DNA from: Burkholderiales bacterium
Lineage (GTDB): Bacteria; Pseudomonadota; Gammaproteobacteria; Burkholderiales; Burkholderiaceae_C
Reading direction: 5' to 3'
NCBI GenBank assembly: GCA_028868825.1
Contig: JAGWTU010000033.1
Location: forward strand, 1 to 59,173
DNA length: 59,173 nt
Part shown: positions 8,695-16,220 of the stretch, piece by piece
Layout of the letters: each line of letters opens with the position of its first letter
Position numbering within the stretch: position 1 is the first letter of the stretch
Notes under the pieces: generated by a model
Told to the model about the DNA's origin: nothing
What the model saw: only the letters and a program-made list of their open reading frames with translations
Databases searched by the model: none
Position numbers and translations under genes: made by a program

Positions 8695-9267
8695 ATGGCC
8701 ACGCCGCCGCGATTCGATCCGGCCCTGCTGCTGCGCGCACAGGGCGCGGGGCTCGGCCTGAAGGCGGCGATCTTCGATGTCGACGGCGTGCTCACCGACG
8801 GCCGTATCTACGTCGGCGCCGATGGCGAGAACTTCAAGGCCTATTCGACCCTCGACGGTCATGGCCTGAAGCTGCTGCGCCAGGGCGGCATCGAGCCGCT
8901 GATCATCAGCGGCCGCGACTCGGCGGCGCTGCGCCGGCGCGTCGCCGACCTTGGCCTCGTGCATGCCGTCTACGGCGCGCACGACAAGCTGGCGGCGGCG
9001 CAGGGGCTGTTCGCGACGCTCGGGCTCGATTGGTCCGCCGTCGGCGCGATGGGCGACGACTGGCCCGACCTGCCCTTGCTGAGCCGGGCGGCTTTCGCCT
9101 GCGCGCCACCCGGCGCCCATGCCGAGGTCCGCGCCGTGGCGCATCACGTCACGGCCGCGGCCGCGGGCTACGGCGCGGCGCGCGAGTTCTGCGATCTGCT
9201 GCTGATGGCTGCGGGTCGCTACGCCGCGCTGTTGCAGGGCCAGACGGCGACGCTGGATTCGAAATGA
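8695..9267 (+). CDS. kdsC: 3-deoxy-D-manno-octulosonate 8-phosphate phosphatase
   Basis: KdsC dephosphorylates Kdo-8-phosphate in LPS biosynthesis. The 190-aa HAD-superfamily product has the C0-type motif I FDVDGVLTDGRIYV, motif II IISGRDSAALRRR and motif III GDDWPDLPLL. There is no cap domain, as expected for the tetrameric KdsC family. It begins at the base after the kdsD stop and overlaps lptC by four bases (ATGA), so the three genes form one translationally coupled operon. Confidence 0.96.
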   Translation: MATPPRFDPALLLRAQGAGLGLKAAIFDVDGVLTDGRIYVGADGENFKAYSTLDGHGLKLLRQGGIEPLIISGRDSAALRRRVADLGLVHAVYGAHDKLAAAQGLFATLGLDWSAVGAMGDDWPDLPLLSRAAFACAPPGAHAEVRAVAHHVTAAAAGYGAAREFCDLLLMAAGRYAALLQGQTATLDSK

Positions 9268-9938
9268 GCGTCGAACTGCACCTGCCGGATCTGCCCGAGG
9301 TGCCGATCTCGCTCGGACCGGCGCCCGAGGGCCGGCCGCGCGTGAGCCAGCCCTGGCCGCTGCGGCTGCGCAATGTCGTCATCGCCTACCTGCCGCTGCT
9401 GCTGATGGCGCTGCTGGCGCTGGGGACCTGGTGGCTGGTCAAGAACTCGCCGCGACCGCCCGGCCCGGGCGAGGAGCCCGTGGTCTCGAGCAAGCCGGAC
9501 TACACGATGACCGATTTCTCGATCTCGCATTTCCAGCCCGATGGTCGGATGCAGGTGCGCATCGACGGCCGAGCGCTGCGCCATTTCCCCGCCACCGACC
9601 GCATCGAGATCGAGGATGCGGTGATCCATGGCTACGCCCCCAACGGGGACGTCACCAACGCGCGGGCGCGGCGGGCAATCAGCAATGGCGACGGCAGCGA
9701 GGTCCAGCTGCTCGGGGGCGCCGAGGTCAGCACGCAGACCGCCGGCGGCGTGCCGCTGATCGTGCGCGGCGAATTCCTGCACCTGTTCCTCGTCACCGAG
9801 CGCGTCTCCAGCCCGCAGGCCGTCGAGTTGCACCTGGGTGCATCGGAGCTGCGCGCCGCGGGCATGTCCTACGACAACGCGACCCGGCACCTCGACCTCG
9901 TCGGGCCGACCCGCGCATTGTTCGAGCCCCGGCGCTGA
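9264..9938 (+). CDS. lptC: LPS export protein LptC
   Basis: LptC is the bitopic inner-membrane protein of the Lpt bridge that passes LPS from LptBFG to LptA. The 224-aa product has an unusually long cytoplasmic N-terminus. One membrane segment follows (VVIAYLPLLLMALLALGTWWLV, residues about 36-57). The periplasmic LptC/OstA-like beta-jellyroll contains YTMTDFSISHFQPDGRMQVRI. The ATG overlaps the kdsC TGA. lptA, lptB and rpoN, which normally follow, are absent. Instead a strong terminator begins 20 bp after the stop. Family assignment is good; the operon break is the odd feature. Confidence 0.9.
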   Translation: MSVELHLPDLPEVPISLGPAPEGRPRVSQPWPLRLRNVVIAYLPLLLMALLALGTWWLVKNSPRPPGPGEEPVVSSKPDYTMTDFSISHFQPDGRMQVRIDGRALRHFPATDRIEIEDAVIHGYAPNGDVTNARARRAISNGDGSEVQLLGGAEVSTQTAGGVPLIVRGEFLHLFLVTERVSSPQAVELHLGASELRAAGMSYDNATRHLDLVGPTRALFEPRR

Positions 9939-9958
9939 GGGCGGGGGCCGGAAAGCAG

Positions 9959-9980
9959 AAAGGCACCCGAAGGTGCCTTT
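9959..9980. terminator. Bidirectional intrinsic terminator
   Basis: AAAGGCACC (9959-9967) and GGTGCCTTT (9972-9980) make a perfect 9-bp stem closed by a 4-nt loop. The loop reads TTCG on the minus strand. It sits between convergent lptC and the RRM gene and can end both transcripts. Confidence 0.8.
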
Positions 9981-10002
9981 GCTTGCTGTCGGTCCGATCG
10001 GA

Positions 10003-10503
10003 TCAGTAGCCGCCGCGATTGCCGCCGCCACCGCCGCTGCTGCCGCCACCGCCGTAGCCGCCGCGGCCACCGCCGCTGCCGCCGCCACCGCCGTAGGGGC
10101 TGCGGCCACCGCCGCCACCGCCGCCGTAGGGGCTGCGGCCACCACCGCCGCCGCCACCACCACCACCACCGCCGTAGCCACCACCGCCGCCACCACCGTA
10201 GCCGCCACCGCCGCTGCGATTGCCGCCGCCGCCGCCGAAGCCGCCCGGACGCTCTTCACGCGGGCGGGCTTCGTTGACGACGACCGCGCGGCCGTCGATC
10301 GGCTGGCCGTTCATGCCGTTGATGGCGGCCTGGGCCTCCGGGTCCGAACCCATTTCGACGAAACCGAAGCCCTTCGAGCGGCCGGTTTCGCGGTCCATCA
10401 TCACCTTGGCGGAAGTGACGGTGCCATATTGCGAAAAAGCCTGCAGCAGCGAGTCATCGCGAACCGAATAGGCCAGATTACCTACGTAAAGTTTGTTTCC
10501 CAC
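10003..10503 (-). CDS. RRM RNA-binding protein with glycine-rich tail
   Basis: This is a single-domain RNA-binding protein resembling cold-inducible glycine-rich proteins of plants, cyanobacteria and proteobacteria. The 166-aa product has RNP2 (KLYVGNLAY) at residues 4-12 and RNP1 (KGFGFVEM) near residue 46. After residue 88 it is nearly all Gly with Tyr, Arg, Ser and Asn, including repeated RSPYGGGG blocks. The start codon is GTG at 10503, preceded by a GAGGG-like ribosome site. Likely roles are RNA chaperoning or mRNA stability in cold or stress; that is family knowledge, not shown here. Confidence 0.9.
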   Translation of the reverse strand: MGNKLYVGNLAYSVRDDSLLQAFSQYGTVTSAKVMMDRETGRSKGFGFVEMGSDPEAQAAINGMNGQPIDGRAVVVNEARPREERPGGFGGGGGNRSGGGGYGGGGGGGYGGGGGGGGGGGGRSPYGGGGGGGRSPYGGGGGSGGGRGGYGGGGSSGGGGGNRGGY

Positions 10504-10795
10504 GGGGAGCCCTCAAAAGATCCTACTTAAAACCATGTGGAGCTCAACCCTGCGTGAACCAATCAGGCGAAAGGTGCGGCTGCCAGACACAGACTCCGTA
10601 TTAAGTCACTGCCAGGACTGTTCTGTAAAGCTGCGTGGCGGCTATTGTTGTTTTGGGGCACAAGTGAAAACCCTTGGAAACCAAGGGGGGTGAGTTCACC
10701 GGTGCGGCATCTCGCAGCGTGGCGTCGACGCCGGGGTGCGGCGGGCGTCGCCGGGGCCCCTAAGATGAGGGAACACAGCGATCGAAGTTGGCGCC
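10504..10795. other. Divergent intergenic region with hairpin
   Basis: This 292-bp divergent gap holds a candidate promoter for the RRM gene (see 10600-10629). It also holds a 7-bp hairpin, CCCTTGG-AAA-CCAAGGG (10671-10687), which on the minus strand is followed by TTTT and so is terminator-like. A -10-like TAAGAT at 10761-10766 could serve the GMC gene. No small gene was recognised. Confidence 0.4.
10600..10629 (-). promoter_or_regulatory. Candidate promoter of the RRM gene
   Basis: Read on the minus strand, TTTACA (10629-10624), an 18-bp spacer and CTTAAT (10605-10600) form a moderate sigma-70 pair. It predicts a leader of about 90 nt. A long leader would fit cold-inducible RNA-binding genes, but this is inference. 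Confidence 0.35.
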
Positions 10796-12424
10796 ATGTC
10801 CGAAGTAACCCCCAGCTGGGACTATCTCATCGTCGGCGCCGGAACGGCCGGCTGCCTGATCGCCAACCGGCTGAGCGCCGATCCCCGTTGCCGCGTGCTG
10901 CTCGTCGAGGCCGGCGGTCGCGACGACTATGCCTGGATCCACATCCCGGTCGGCTATCTGTACTGCATCGGCAACCCCCGCACCGACTGGCTCTACGCGA
11001 CCGAATCCGACCCGGGCCTCAACGGGCGCACGCTGCGCTACCCGCGGGGCAAGGTCCTGGGCGGCTGCTCGAGCATCAACGGCATGATCTACATGCGCGG
11101 CCAGGCGCGCGACTACGACGCCTGGGCGCAGGACTGCGACGATGCGGCCTGGCGGTGGAATGCCTGCCTGCCTTACTTCGAGCGCCACGAGGACCATTGG
11201 CGCGGCGCCGCGCCCGGCCACGGCGCCGGCGGCGAGTGGCGGGTGGAGCGGCAGCGCCTGTCGTGGGAGATCCTCGACGCCTTTGCCGCCGCCGCGCGCG
11301 AGGCCGGGATACCGGCCAGCGAGGACTTCAACACCGGCGACAACGAGGGCGTCGGCTATTTCGAGGTCAATCAGAAGCGCGGCTGGCGCTGGAACGCGTC
11401 GAAGGCCTTTCTGCGCCCGGCGTCGCGGCGTCCGAATCTCGAGGTCTGGACGGGCATGCGCACGACCCGGGTGCTGTTCGAGGGCCGGCGCGCCGTCGGC
11501 ATCGAGGTCGAGCCCGAATCGGGCGGCGCGCCGCGTGCGCTGCGCGCGACGCGCGAAGTCGTGCTCTGCGCCGGGGCCATCGGCACGCCGCAATTGCTGC
11601 AGCTCTCCGGGGTCGGCCCCGCGGCGCTGCTGCGTCCCCTGGGGCTGGACGTCGTGCACGAGCTGCCGGGTGTCGGGGAGAACCTGCAGGATCACCTGCA
11701 GATCCGCGCCGTCTTCGGTGTCGAGGGCGTCAAGACCTTGAACACGATCGTCGCGTCGCCGTGGGGCAAGGCGGGCATCGCGCTCGAGTACCTGCTGCGG
11801 CGCAGCGGGCCGATGAGCATGTCGCCGTCGCAGCTCGGTGCCTTCACGCGTTCGTCGCCCGAGCAGCGCTGGCCGAACCTCGAATTCCATGTCCAGCCGC
11901 TGTCGCTCGACGCCTTCGGCGAGCCACTGCATCGTCACAACGCCTTCACCGCCAGCGTGTGCAACCTCAACCCGGGTTCGCGCGGCCAGGTGCAGATCCG
12001 CTCGCCGCAGGCGCGCGACGCGCCGCTGATACGCCCGCGCTACCTTTCGACAGCCGAAGATCGCCTCGTCGCCGCCGAGTCGCTGCGTTGGGCGCGCCGG
12101 ATCGCCGCGATGCCGGCGCTGGCGCGCTACCGGCCGCGCGAGATCAAGCCCGGGGTCGAATTCCAGTCCGACGCCGAACTGGCGCGTCTGGCCGGCGACA
12201 TCGGAACCACGATCTTCCATCCGGTCGGCACCTGCCGCATGGGGCGCGACGGTGATCCGACGGCGGTCGTCGACCCGAGGTTGCGCGTGCGCGGGCTGAC
12301 TGCGTTGCGTATTGCCGACGCCAGCGTGATGCCGACGATCACCAGCGGCAACACCAACGCCCCGACGCTGATGCTCGCAGAACGGGCCGCCGAGTGGATC
12401 GCGGCGGATCGCGCGGCGGGTTAG
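10796..12424 (+). CDS. GMC-family FAD-dependent oxidoreductase (choline/alcohol dehydrogenase-like)
   Basis: This is a flavoenzyme oxidising an alcohol substrate that the sequence does not reveal. The product is 542 aa. It has the ADP-binding motif DYLIVGAGTAGCLIANRL at residues 9-26. The GMC signature YPRGKVLGGCSSINGMIYMRG starts near residue 82. The second GMC signature is GAIGTPQLLQLSGVGP. The C-terminal catalytic block is FHPVGTCRMG, then SGNTNAPTLMLAERAAEWI. The His of HPVGTCRMG and the Asn of SGNTN are the expected catalytic pair. Length and motifs match BetA/AlkJ-like dehydrogenases. No partner gene (betB, cytochrome) is adjacent, so choline specificity is not claimed. Confidence 0.92.
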   Translation: MSEVTPSWDYLIVGAGTAGCLIANRLSADPRCRVLLVEAGGRDDYAWIHIPVGYLYCIGNPRTDWLYATESDPGLNGRTLRYPRGKVLGGCSSINGMIYMRGQARDYDAWAQDCDDAAWRWNACLPYFERHEDHWRGAAPGHGAGGEWRVERQRLSWEILDAFAAAAREAGIPASEDFNTGDNEGVGYFEVNQKRGWRWNASKAFLRPASRRPNLEVWTGMRTTRVLFEGRRAVGIEVEPESGGAPRALRATREVVLCAGAIGTPQLLQLSGVGPAALLRPLGLDVVHELPGVGENLQDHLQIRAVFGVEGVKTLNTIVASPWGKAGIALEYLLRRSGPMSMSPSQLGAFTRSSPEQRWPNLEFHVQPLSLDAFGEPLHRHNAFTASVCNLNPGSRGQVQIRSPQARDAPLIRPRYLSTAEDRLVAAESLRWARRIAAMPALARYRPREIKPGVEFQSDAELARLAGDIGTTIFHPVGTCRMGRDGDPTAVVDPRLRVRGLTALRIADASVMPTITSGNTNAPTLMLAERAAEWIAADRAAG

Positions 12425-12464
12425 TCCGGATGGCGAGGGCTGTTCCGGTCGTTACATTCCGCCC

Positions 12465-12604
12465 ACTCGTGGCGTGGACCCCAGCGGTCTGATCGCCCCA
12501 CGGGGGCTCGAGGAGACGACAGACAGTACACGAACAGCATCGATCAGACCGGTCCCGCACAGACGGATCGGCTTTCAATGGCGCCGCTCAGTCGGCGCCT
12601 TTTT
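12465..12604 (+). ncRNA. Candidate small RNA or structured 3' UTR ending in a terminator
   Basis: A perfect 11-bp inverted repeat, CGGTCTGATCG (12485-12495) and CGATCAGACCG (12541-12551), encloses a 45-nt loop with a small CCCC/GGGG hairpin. GGAC/GTCC pairing can extend the stem outward. About 28 nt later lies a textbook terminator. A weak -10-like TACATT lies at 12453-12458. I recognise no known RNA family. The 5' end given is a guess. It could equally be the 3' untranslated region of the GMC gene. Confidence 0.4.
12580..12604 (+). terminator. Rho-independent terminator
   Basis: GGCGCCG (12580-12586), loop CTCAGT, CGGCGCC (12593-12599) and TTTTT (12600-12604) form a 7-bp GC stem plus U-tract. 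It ends the GMC transcript or the small RNA candidate. Confidence 0.85.
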
Positions 12605-12624
12605 CTTGGGCTTTTCGATTCCCG

Positions 12625-12954
12625 TTGCTCGTCATGACCGGCTACGGCACCTCGGGCCAGGGCTCGTCCACGACGGGTCCGAACTGGAACGACAGCGCCT
12701 ACGCCCACTGTGGCTACAACAGCTTCGACGTGACCAGCGACGCCGACTTCGGTGCCTGGGATGCCGCCAATCCCGGGGCCGGCACTTCCACACCGCCGAC
12801 CTTCGGCCACACCTATGTCACCGACTTCGATCCGCCGTCGTCGCCGCGGCACGTCGCCGCCGCGTCTGATCGCGAGGGCGCCGGAAAAGGGCTCGAAAGG
12901 CCGGTCTCTTCGGCGCCGCCCACGGGCGCCGCAGTCCTAGCATCGGACGCCTGA
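12625..12954 (+). pseudogene. Decayed fragment resembling a secreted trypsin-like (PEP-CTERM-type) peptidase
   Basis: The reading frame contains VMTGYGTSGQGSSTTGPNW, a Cys/Gly/Tyr/Asn/Ser stretch and TFGHTYVTDFDPPSS. This pattern resembles the middle of secreted S1-like peptidases found with PEP-CTERM signals (GYG.TG.G.TG ... DFD). No start context, signal peptide, catalytic His/Asp region or GDSG motif is present. The tail after PPSS reads as random Arg/Ala-rich sequence. I read it as a remnant left after deletion of both ends. It could also be spurious. Confidence 0.35.
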
Positions 12955-12972
12955 CCTGCCTGCCGAGCTGCC

Positions 12973-13794
12973 ATGTCCGTCAATCCCGAACTGCGAACAC
13001 TCGACATCGACATCCCGTCGCAGCCGCAGGCGCTGGTCCAGCTGTCGCTGCTGCTGGCCGACGAGGACATCAACCTGCAGGCGGCGTCGGAGCTCATCGA
13101 ATCCGACATGGCGCTGGCGTCGGCGGTGATGAAGGCCGTCAACTCCTCGCTCTACGGCCTCAAGGGCCGCGTCCAGAGCGTGCACCAGGCCATCACCTAC
13201 CTGGGGATGCGCGAGGTCGCGGCGATCACGTTCGAGATGGGTCTGCGGGCGGCATTTCCGCCGGCGCCCGAGCTCGACCCCTTGTGGCAGCGCGCCGCGC
13301 AGCGCGGCCTGCTGATGGGACGACTGGCCTCGCGGCTGTCGCTGGACGCCTGGGCCGCGCATTCGGCCGGGCTGTTCGAGGAATGCGGCAAGGCGGTGCT
13401 GTTCCGCCATGCGCCGGACCACTACCGCGCGATGTTGCGCGCGGGCACCAACGACAGCGAACTGCTGACGCTCGAGCATGCCGGCTTCGGCGTCAGCCAC
13501 GACGCGCTCGGCGCCGCGCTGTGCGAGAGCTGGGGCCTGGGCGCCGCCGCGGTCGCCAGCGTGCGCCACCATGTCGCCGCGCAGGCCACGCTGGCGTTGC
13601 CCGAGGCGCAATGGCGGCGACCGATCACCGCGCTGTCGGTGCTCGCCCATGTCCTGATGAACGATCCCGACGCGCTCGACGACACCGCGCAGGCGGTGGC
13701 GCCGCAGGCCGATCTCGATCTCGTGCTCATGTTGCGCGCGGCGCGTCAGACCCAGGAACAGATCGAGAACGCGCTGGCCAACGGCCGCGCCTGA
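12973..13794 (+). CDS. HDOD domain protein
   Basis: HDOD is a non-catalytic HD-like helical domain found in bacterial signalling proteins. The product is 273 aa, essentially a lone HDOD domain: IPSQPQALVQLSLLLADEDINL, then LASAVMKAVNSSLYGLKGRVQSVHQAITYLG, the most conserved HDOD stretch. LFEECGKAVLFRH follows. It has no attached receiver, EAL or GGDEF domain and no membrane segment. A second HDOD protein is encoded at 16221-17516. The target and signal are unknown. Confidence 0.85.
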   Translation: MSVNPELRTLDIDIPSQPQALVQLSLLLADEDINLQAASELIESDMALASAVMKAVNSSLYGLKGRVQSVHQAITYLGMREVAAITFEMGLRAAFPPAPELDPLWQRAAQRGLLMGRLASRLSLDAWAAHSAGLFEECGKAVLFRHAPDHYRAMLRAGTNDSELLTLEHAGFGVSHDALGAALCESWGLGAAAVASVRHHVAAQATLALPEAQWRRPITALSVLAHVLMNDPDALDDTAQAVAPQADLDLVLMLRAARQTQEQIENALANGRA

Positions 13795-13807
13795 CGCGCG
13801 CTCGGTA

Positions 13808-14218
13808 TCAGGGCGCCGAGGCCGGATGCGGCGTCGGCATGACGACGCCCGGCGAGAGCGGAATCTCGTCGCTGACGAGGACGCCGGTCACGTAGTAGCG
13901 CGTGTCGCCGAAGCAGCTGCCGGGCAGGCCGACCTTCTGTTCGTAGTGCAGGCTCACGCGCTTGCCCATGGCCTGCGTCACCTGATGCGCGATGGCCTCG
14001 TCGGTGATCGTGAAGTCGAATTTCTCGGGTGTCGTGCCGGGCACCGAGACCAGGGCGAGTTCACCTTCCCAGGTCTTGCAGACCCAGCCCTTCTTCGAGA
14101 GCTTCTGGACCCAGCCGGCGCGCTCGCCGCTGGCATAACTCCAGCTCAGCGCGGCCCAGAGATAGCCCGCCAGCAGGAGCGTGAGCACGAGGATCGGCAG
14201 GACGACGCGTTTGAACAT
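13808..14218 (-). CDS. Conserved membrane-anchored hypothetical protein
   Basis: I recognise this as a conserved betaproteobacterial hypothetical protein of unknown function. The 136-aa product starts with a membrane anchor or uncleaved signal (VVLPILVLTLLLAGYLWAALSWSY). A compact domain follows with SGERAGWVQKLSKKGWVCKTWEGELA and VSLHYEQKVG. The Cys of WVCKTWEG and a second Cys in GSCFGDTRYYV could pair in the periplasm. It is convergent with the HDOD gene and lies just downstream of the MaoC-like gene on the same strand. Confidence 0.75.
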   Translation of the reverse strand: MFKRVVLPILVLTLLLAGYLWAALSWSYASGERAGWVQKLSKKGWVCKTWEGELALVSVPGTTPEKFDFTITDEAIAHQVTQAMGKRVSLHYEQKVGLPGSCFGDTRYYVTGVLVSDEIPLSPGVVMPTPHPASAP

Positions 14219-14286
14219 GACGGGATGAACGAGGAGGGACGCGGCGCATTATCGGTGCCGCTTCCGGGCTGCGGCGCGCGCGCCGT

Positions 14287-14757
14287 TCAGGCCGGGCGAC
14301 GCCCGAACATGTTCCAGCCTTCCATCGTCATCACCGTCGTGCCGTCCTGGTTGCGCAGGTCCCAGCGCATCTTCGTCAGGCCGACCTGGGGCCGGCTGGC
14401 CATCGGCCTGGCCTCGAGGACTTCGAGGTGGATGGCCAGCGTATCGCCGGGGAAGACCGGCCGGTGCCAGCGCAGGCTGTCGATGCCCGGCGAGCCCAGG
14501 CTGGCCGACTCGAGCAGGTATTCGTCGCACATCAGACGCATCGCCATCGCGCAGGTGTGCCAGCCGCTCGCGCACAGGGCGCCGAAGATCGATCCGCGCG
14601 CGGCTTCGTCGTCGAGGTGGAAGGGCTGCGGGTCGAACTGGCTTGCGAATTCGATCACCGCCTCGCGGCTGACGGGCATGGCGCCGAAATCGAGACGATG
14701 GCCGACGGGAAAGTCTTCCCAGTAAAAGCGTATCGGGCGTCGCGCAGTCGTATTCAT
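14287..14757 (-). CDS. MaoC-family (hot-dog fold) dehydratase-like protein
   Basis: MaoC-like proteins are hydratases/dehydratases of acyl-CoA thioesters. The 156-aa product has DFPVGHRLDFGAMPVSREAVIEFASQFDPQPFHLDDEAA, carrying the hydratase 2-type Asp and His. GWHTCAMAMRLMCDEYL and PVFPGDTLAIHLEVLEARPM follow. ATG 14757 gives the canonical N-terminus; a longer frame upstream is not supported by content. No beta-oxidation genes are adjacent, so the substrate is unknown. It is divergent from nnrU across 60 bp. Confidence 0.85.
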   Translation of the reverse strand: MNTTARRPIRFYWEDFPVGHRLDFGAMPVSREAVIEFASQFDPQPFHLDDEAARGSIFGALCASGWHTCAMAMRLMCDEYLLESASLGSPGIDSLRWHRPVFPGDTLAIHLEVLEARPMASRPQVGLTKMRWDLRNQDGTTVMTMEGWNMFGRRPA

Positions 14758-14817
14758 CGTGCGCAAGCATAGCCGGCGCCACAATCGGCCGCTTCCCCGG
14801 CTGCGAAAGATCGTCCC

Positions 14818-15396
14818 ATGCTGCTCCTCATCCTCGGCCTGCTGATCTTCCTCGGTGCCCATTCGACACGCATCGTCGCCGAGCCCTGGCGCCGCGCGAC
14901 GATCGCGCGCATCGGCGAGTCGCGCTGGAAGCTCGCGTACACCGCGGTGTCGCTCGTCGGCCTGGCGTTGATCGTCTGGGGCTACGGCCAGGCGCGCAGT
15001 GCGCCGGTGCTGTTGTGGATCGCGCCGGTGTGGGCGCGGCATCTGGCGGCGCTGCTGACGCTGGCGGCCTTCGTGCTGCTGGCATCGGCCTACGTGCCGG
15101 GCAATGCGATCAAGGCCCGGCTGCACCATCCGATGATGATCGGCGTCTTGATCTGGGCGCTGGCGCACCTGATGGCCAACGGCCGGCTGGCGGCCGAGTT
15201 GCTGTTCGCGTCGTTCGGACTGTGGGCGCTGCTCGGCTGGCGCGCGGCGCGAGGTCGCGACGCCGCCGAAGCGCGGGTCTACGCCCCGGGCAAGCCGGGT
15301 GCGACCGTGGCCGCGGTGGTCGTCGGCGTCACGGCCTGGGCCGCTTTCGCCTTCTGGGCCCATGGCTGGCTGATCGGCGTGCGCCCGTTCGGCTGA
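14818..15396 (+). CDS. NnrU-family integral membrane protein
   Basis: The family is named for NnrU, linked to nitric-oxide or denitrification phenotypes in alphaproteobacteria; its biochemical role is unclear. The 192-aa product is mostly hydrophobic with about five or six membrane segments. It has the family features LGAHSTRIVAEPWRR near the N-terminus and HHPMMIGVLIWALAHLMANG in the middle. No denitrification genes are nearby, so a link to nitrogen oxides is not supported by context. Confidence 0.85.
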   Translation: MLLLILGLLIFLGAHSTRIVAEPWRRATIARIGESRWKLAYTAVSLVGLALIVWGYGQARSAPVLLWIAPVWARHLAALLTLAAFVLLASAYVPGNAIKARLHHPMMIGVLIWALAHLMANGRLAAELLFASFGLWALLGWRAARGRDAAEARVYAPGKPGATVAAVVVGVTAWAAFAFWAHGWLIGVRPFG

Positions 15397-15506
15397 ACGT
15401 CCTTTCGGGGGGGCCCGGCCGGGGGCCCTCGCGCAGCCCACCGCCGGGCGATGGCGCGCCGCTGCGCCGATGCCGACGATGACGGCTCCTGAACCGGGAG
15501 CCATCC

Positions 15507-15701
15507 ATGTCCTACCTCACTGCCCTGTGGAGGCGCATCTCCAGGCGAGCCGCCGCCAAGAAACTGCCCGCGCCGACCGCCGCGGCGGCGGCCGATGACG
15601 ACGATCTGCCGGCCGGTTGCGGCTGGTTCGAATCGAGCCACGATCTGCGCCAGGGTCTGCGCGTGGTCGAGACCGGCGAAGACCTCGCATGGGCGGCCTG
15701 A
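15507..15701 (+). CDS. Small hypothetical protein
   Basis: This is a 64-aa protein with a basic N-terminal half, an Ala/Asp linker and a short conserved-looking C-terminal motif, GCGWFESSHDLRQGLRVVE. I have an impression of similar short Burkholderiales proteins with CGWF.SSHDL but no function. A good ribosome site (CGGGAG) lies 8 bp before the ATG. Coding status rests on that site and the motif. It stands alone, followed by a repeat-like element. Confidence 0.55.
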   Translation: MSYLTALWRRISRRAAAKKLPAPTAAAAADDDDLPAGCGWFESSHDLRQGLRVVETGEDLAWAA

Positions 15702-15709
15702 AGTGGAAC

Positions 15710-15781
15710 CCCCAAGCTCACTTCGTTCGCTGCCCCCCGAGGGGGCGCTCAGTGCCTTCGGAGCGGCCGGGCGGCACTGAG
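15710..15781. repeat. REP-like intergenic palindromic element
   Basis: The element has a C-run/G-run hairpin, CCCCC-CGA-GGGGG (about 15733-15745). It is followed by a 9-bp inverted repeat, CTCAGTGCC (15748-15756) and GGCACTGAG (15773-15781). The preceding CTCACTTCGTTCGCTG segment is typical of short interspersed repeats in Burkholderiales genomes. Only one copy is visible here, so the repeat status comes from general familiarity. Confidence 0.45.
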
Positions 15782-15834
15782 AGCGGCGCGCCGGTGGTAA
15801 TCTGCGGCGCTGGTCATGAGCCGCGGGGACTGCG

Positions 15835-16116
15835 ATGAAGGCGATCTGGAAGGGCAAGGTCGTTGCCGAGAGCGACGATACGGTGGTGGTCGAAGGCAAT
15901 CATTACTTCCCCGCCGCGGCCGTGAGGACCGACTACCTGCTGCCCAGCAACACGAAGACGATGTGTTCTTGGAAGGGGCAGGCGAGCTATCACACGCTGT
16001 TCATCGATGGCGACGCGAATCCGGACGCTGTCTGGTACTACCCGGAACCGAAGGAGGCCGCGGCCCAGATCCGGGGACGAATGGCGTTCTGGAAGGGTGT
16101 CCAGGTCGTCGAGTGA
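15835..16116 (+). CDS. DUF427 domain protein
   Basis: The 93-aa product is a complete DUF427 domain. It has MKAIWKGKVVAESDDTVVVEGNHYFP at the N-terminus, TKTMCSWKGQASYHTLFIDG in the middle and AVWYYPEPKEAAAQIRGRMAFWKGV at the end. The family forms small beta-rich folds with no proven reaction. A single gene with a short intergenic region on each side; nothing in its neighbourhood hints at a pathway. Confidence 0.9.
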   Translation: MKAIWKGKVVAESDDTVVVEGNHYFPAAAVRTDYLLPSNTKTMCSWKGQASYHTLFIDGDANPDAVWYYPEPKEAAAQIRGRMAFWKGVQVVE

Positions 16117-16220
16117 AGGCGGGTGACCGAGAGGCGCGGCTCGGGGCGGCGATGCGCCGCTGGCGGCCGGGCTCCCTATCATCCCGGGGCCGCTGCCCCG
16201 CCCGGTACTGAAGGCCGCCC

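Noticed and set aside
10012..10240. Short direct repeats that could suggest a CRISPR-like array
   Set aside because: The repeats are GGN codons of the glycine-rich RRM tail, without unique spacers.
10671..10687. Hairpin CCCTTGG-AAA-CCAAGGG as a riboswitch or terminator
   Set aside because: It is terminator-like only on the minus strand, upstream of the RRM promoter candidate, where no transcript is expected. It is kept as a note in the intergenic entry.
15621..15640. GGTTCGAATC, a T-arm-like sequence
   Set aside because: No matching acceptor, D or anticodon arms can be built around it. It lies in a small coding frame.
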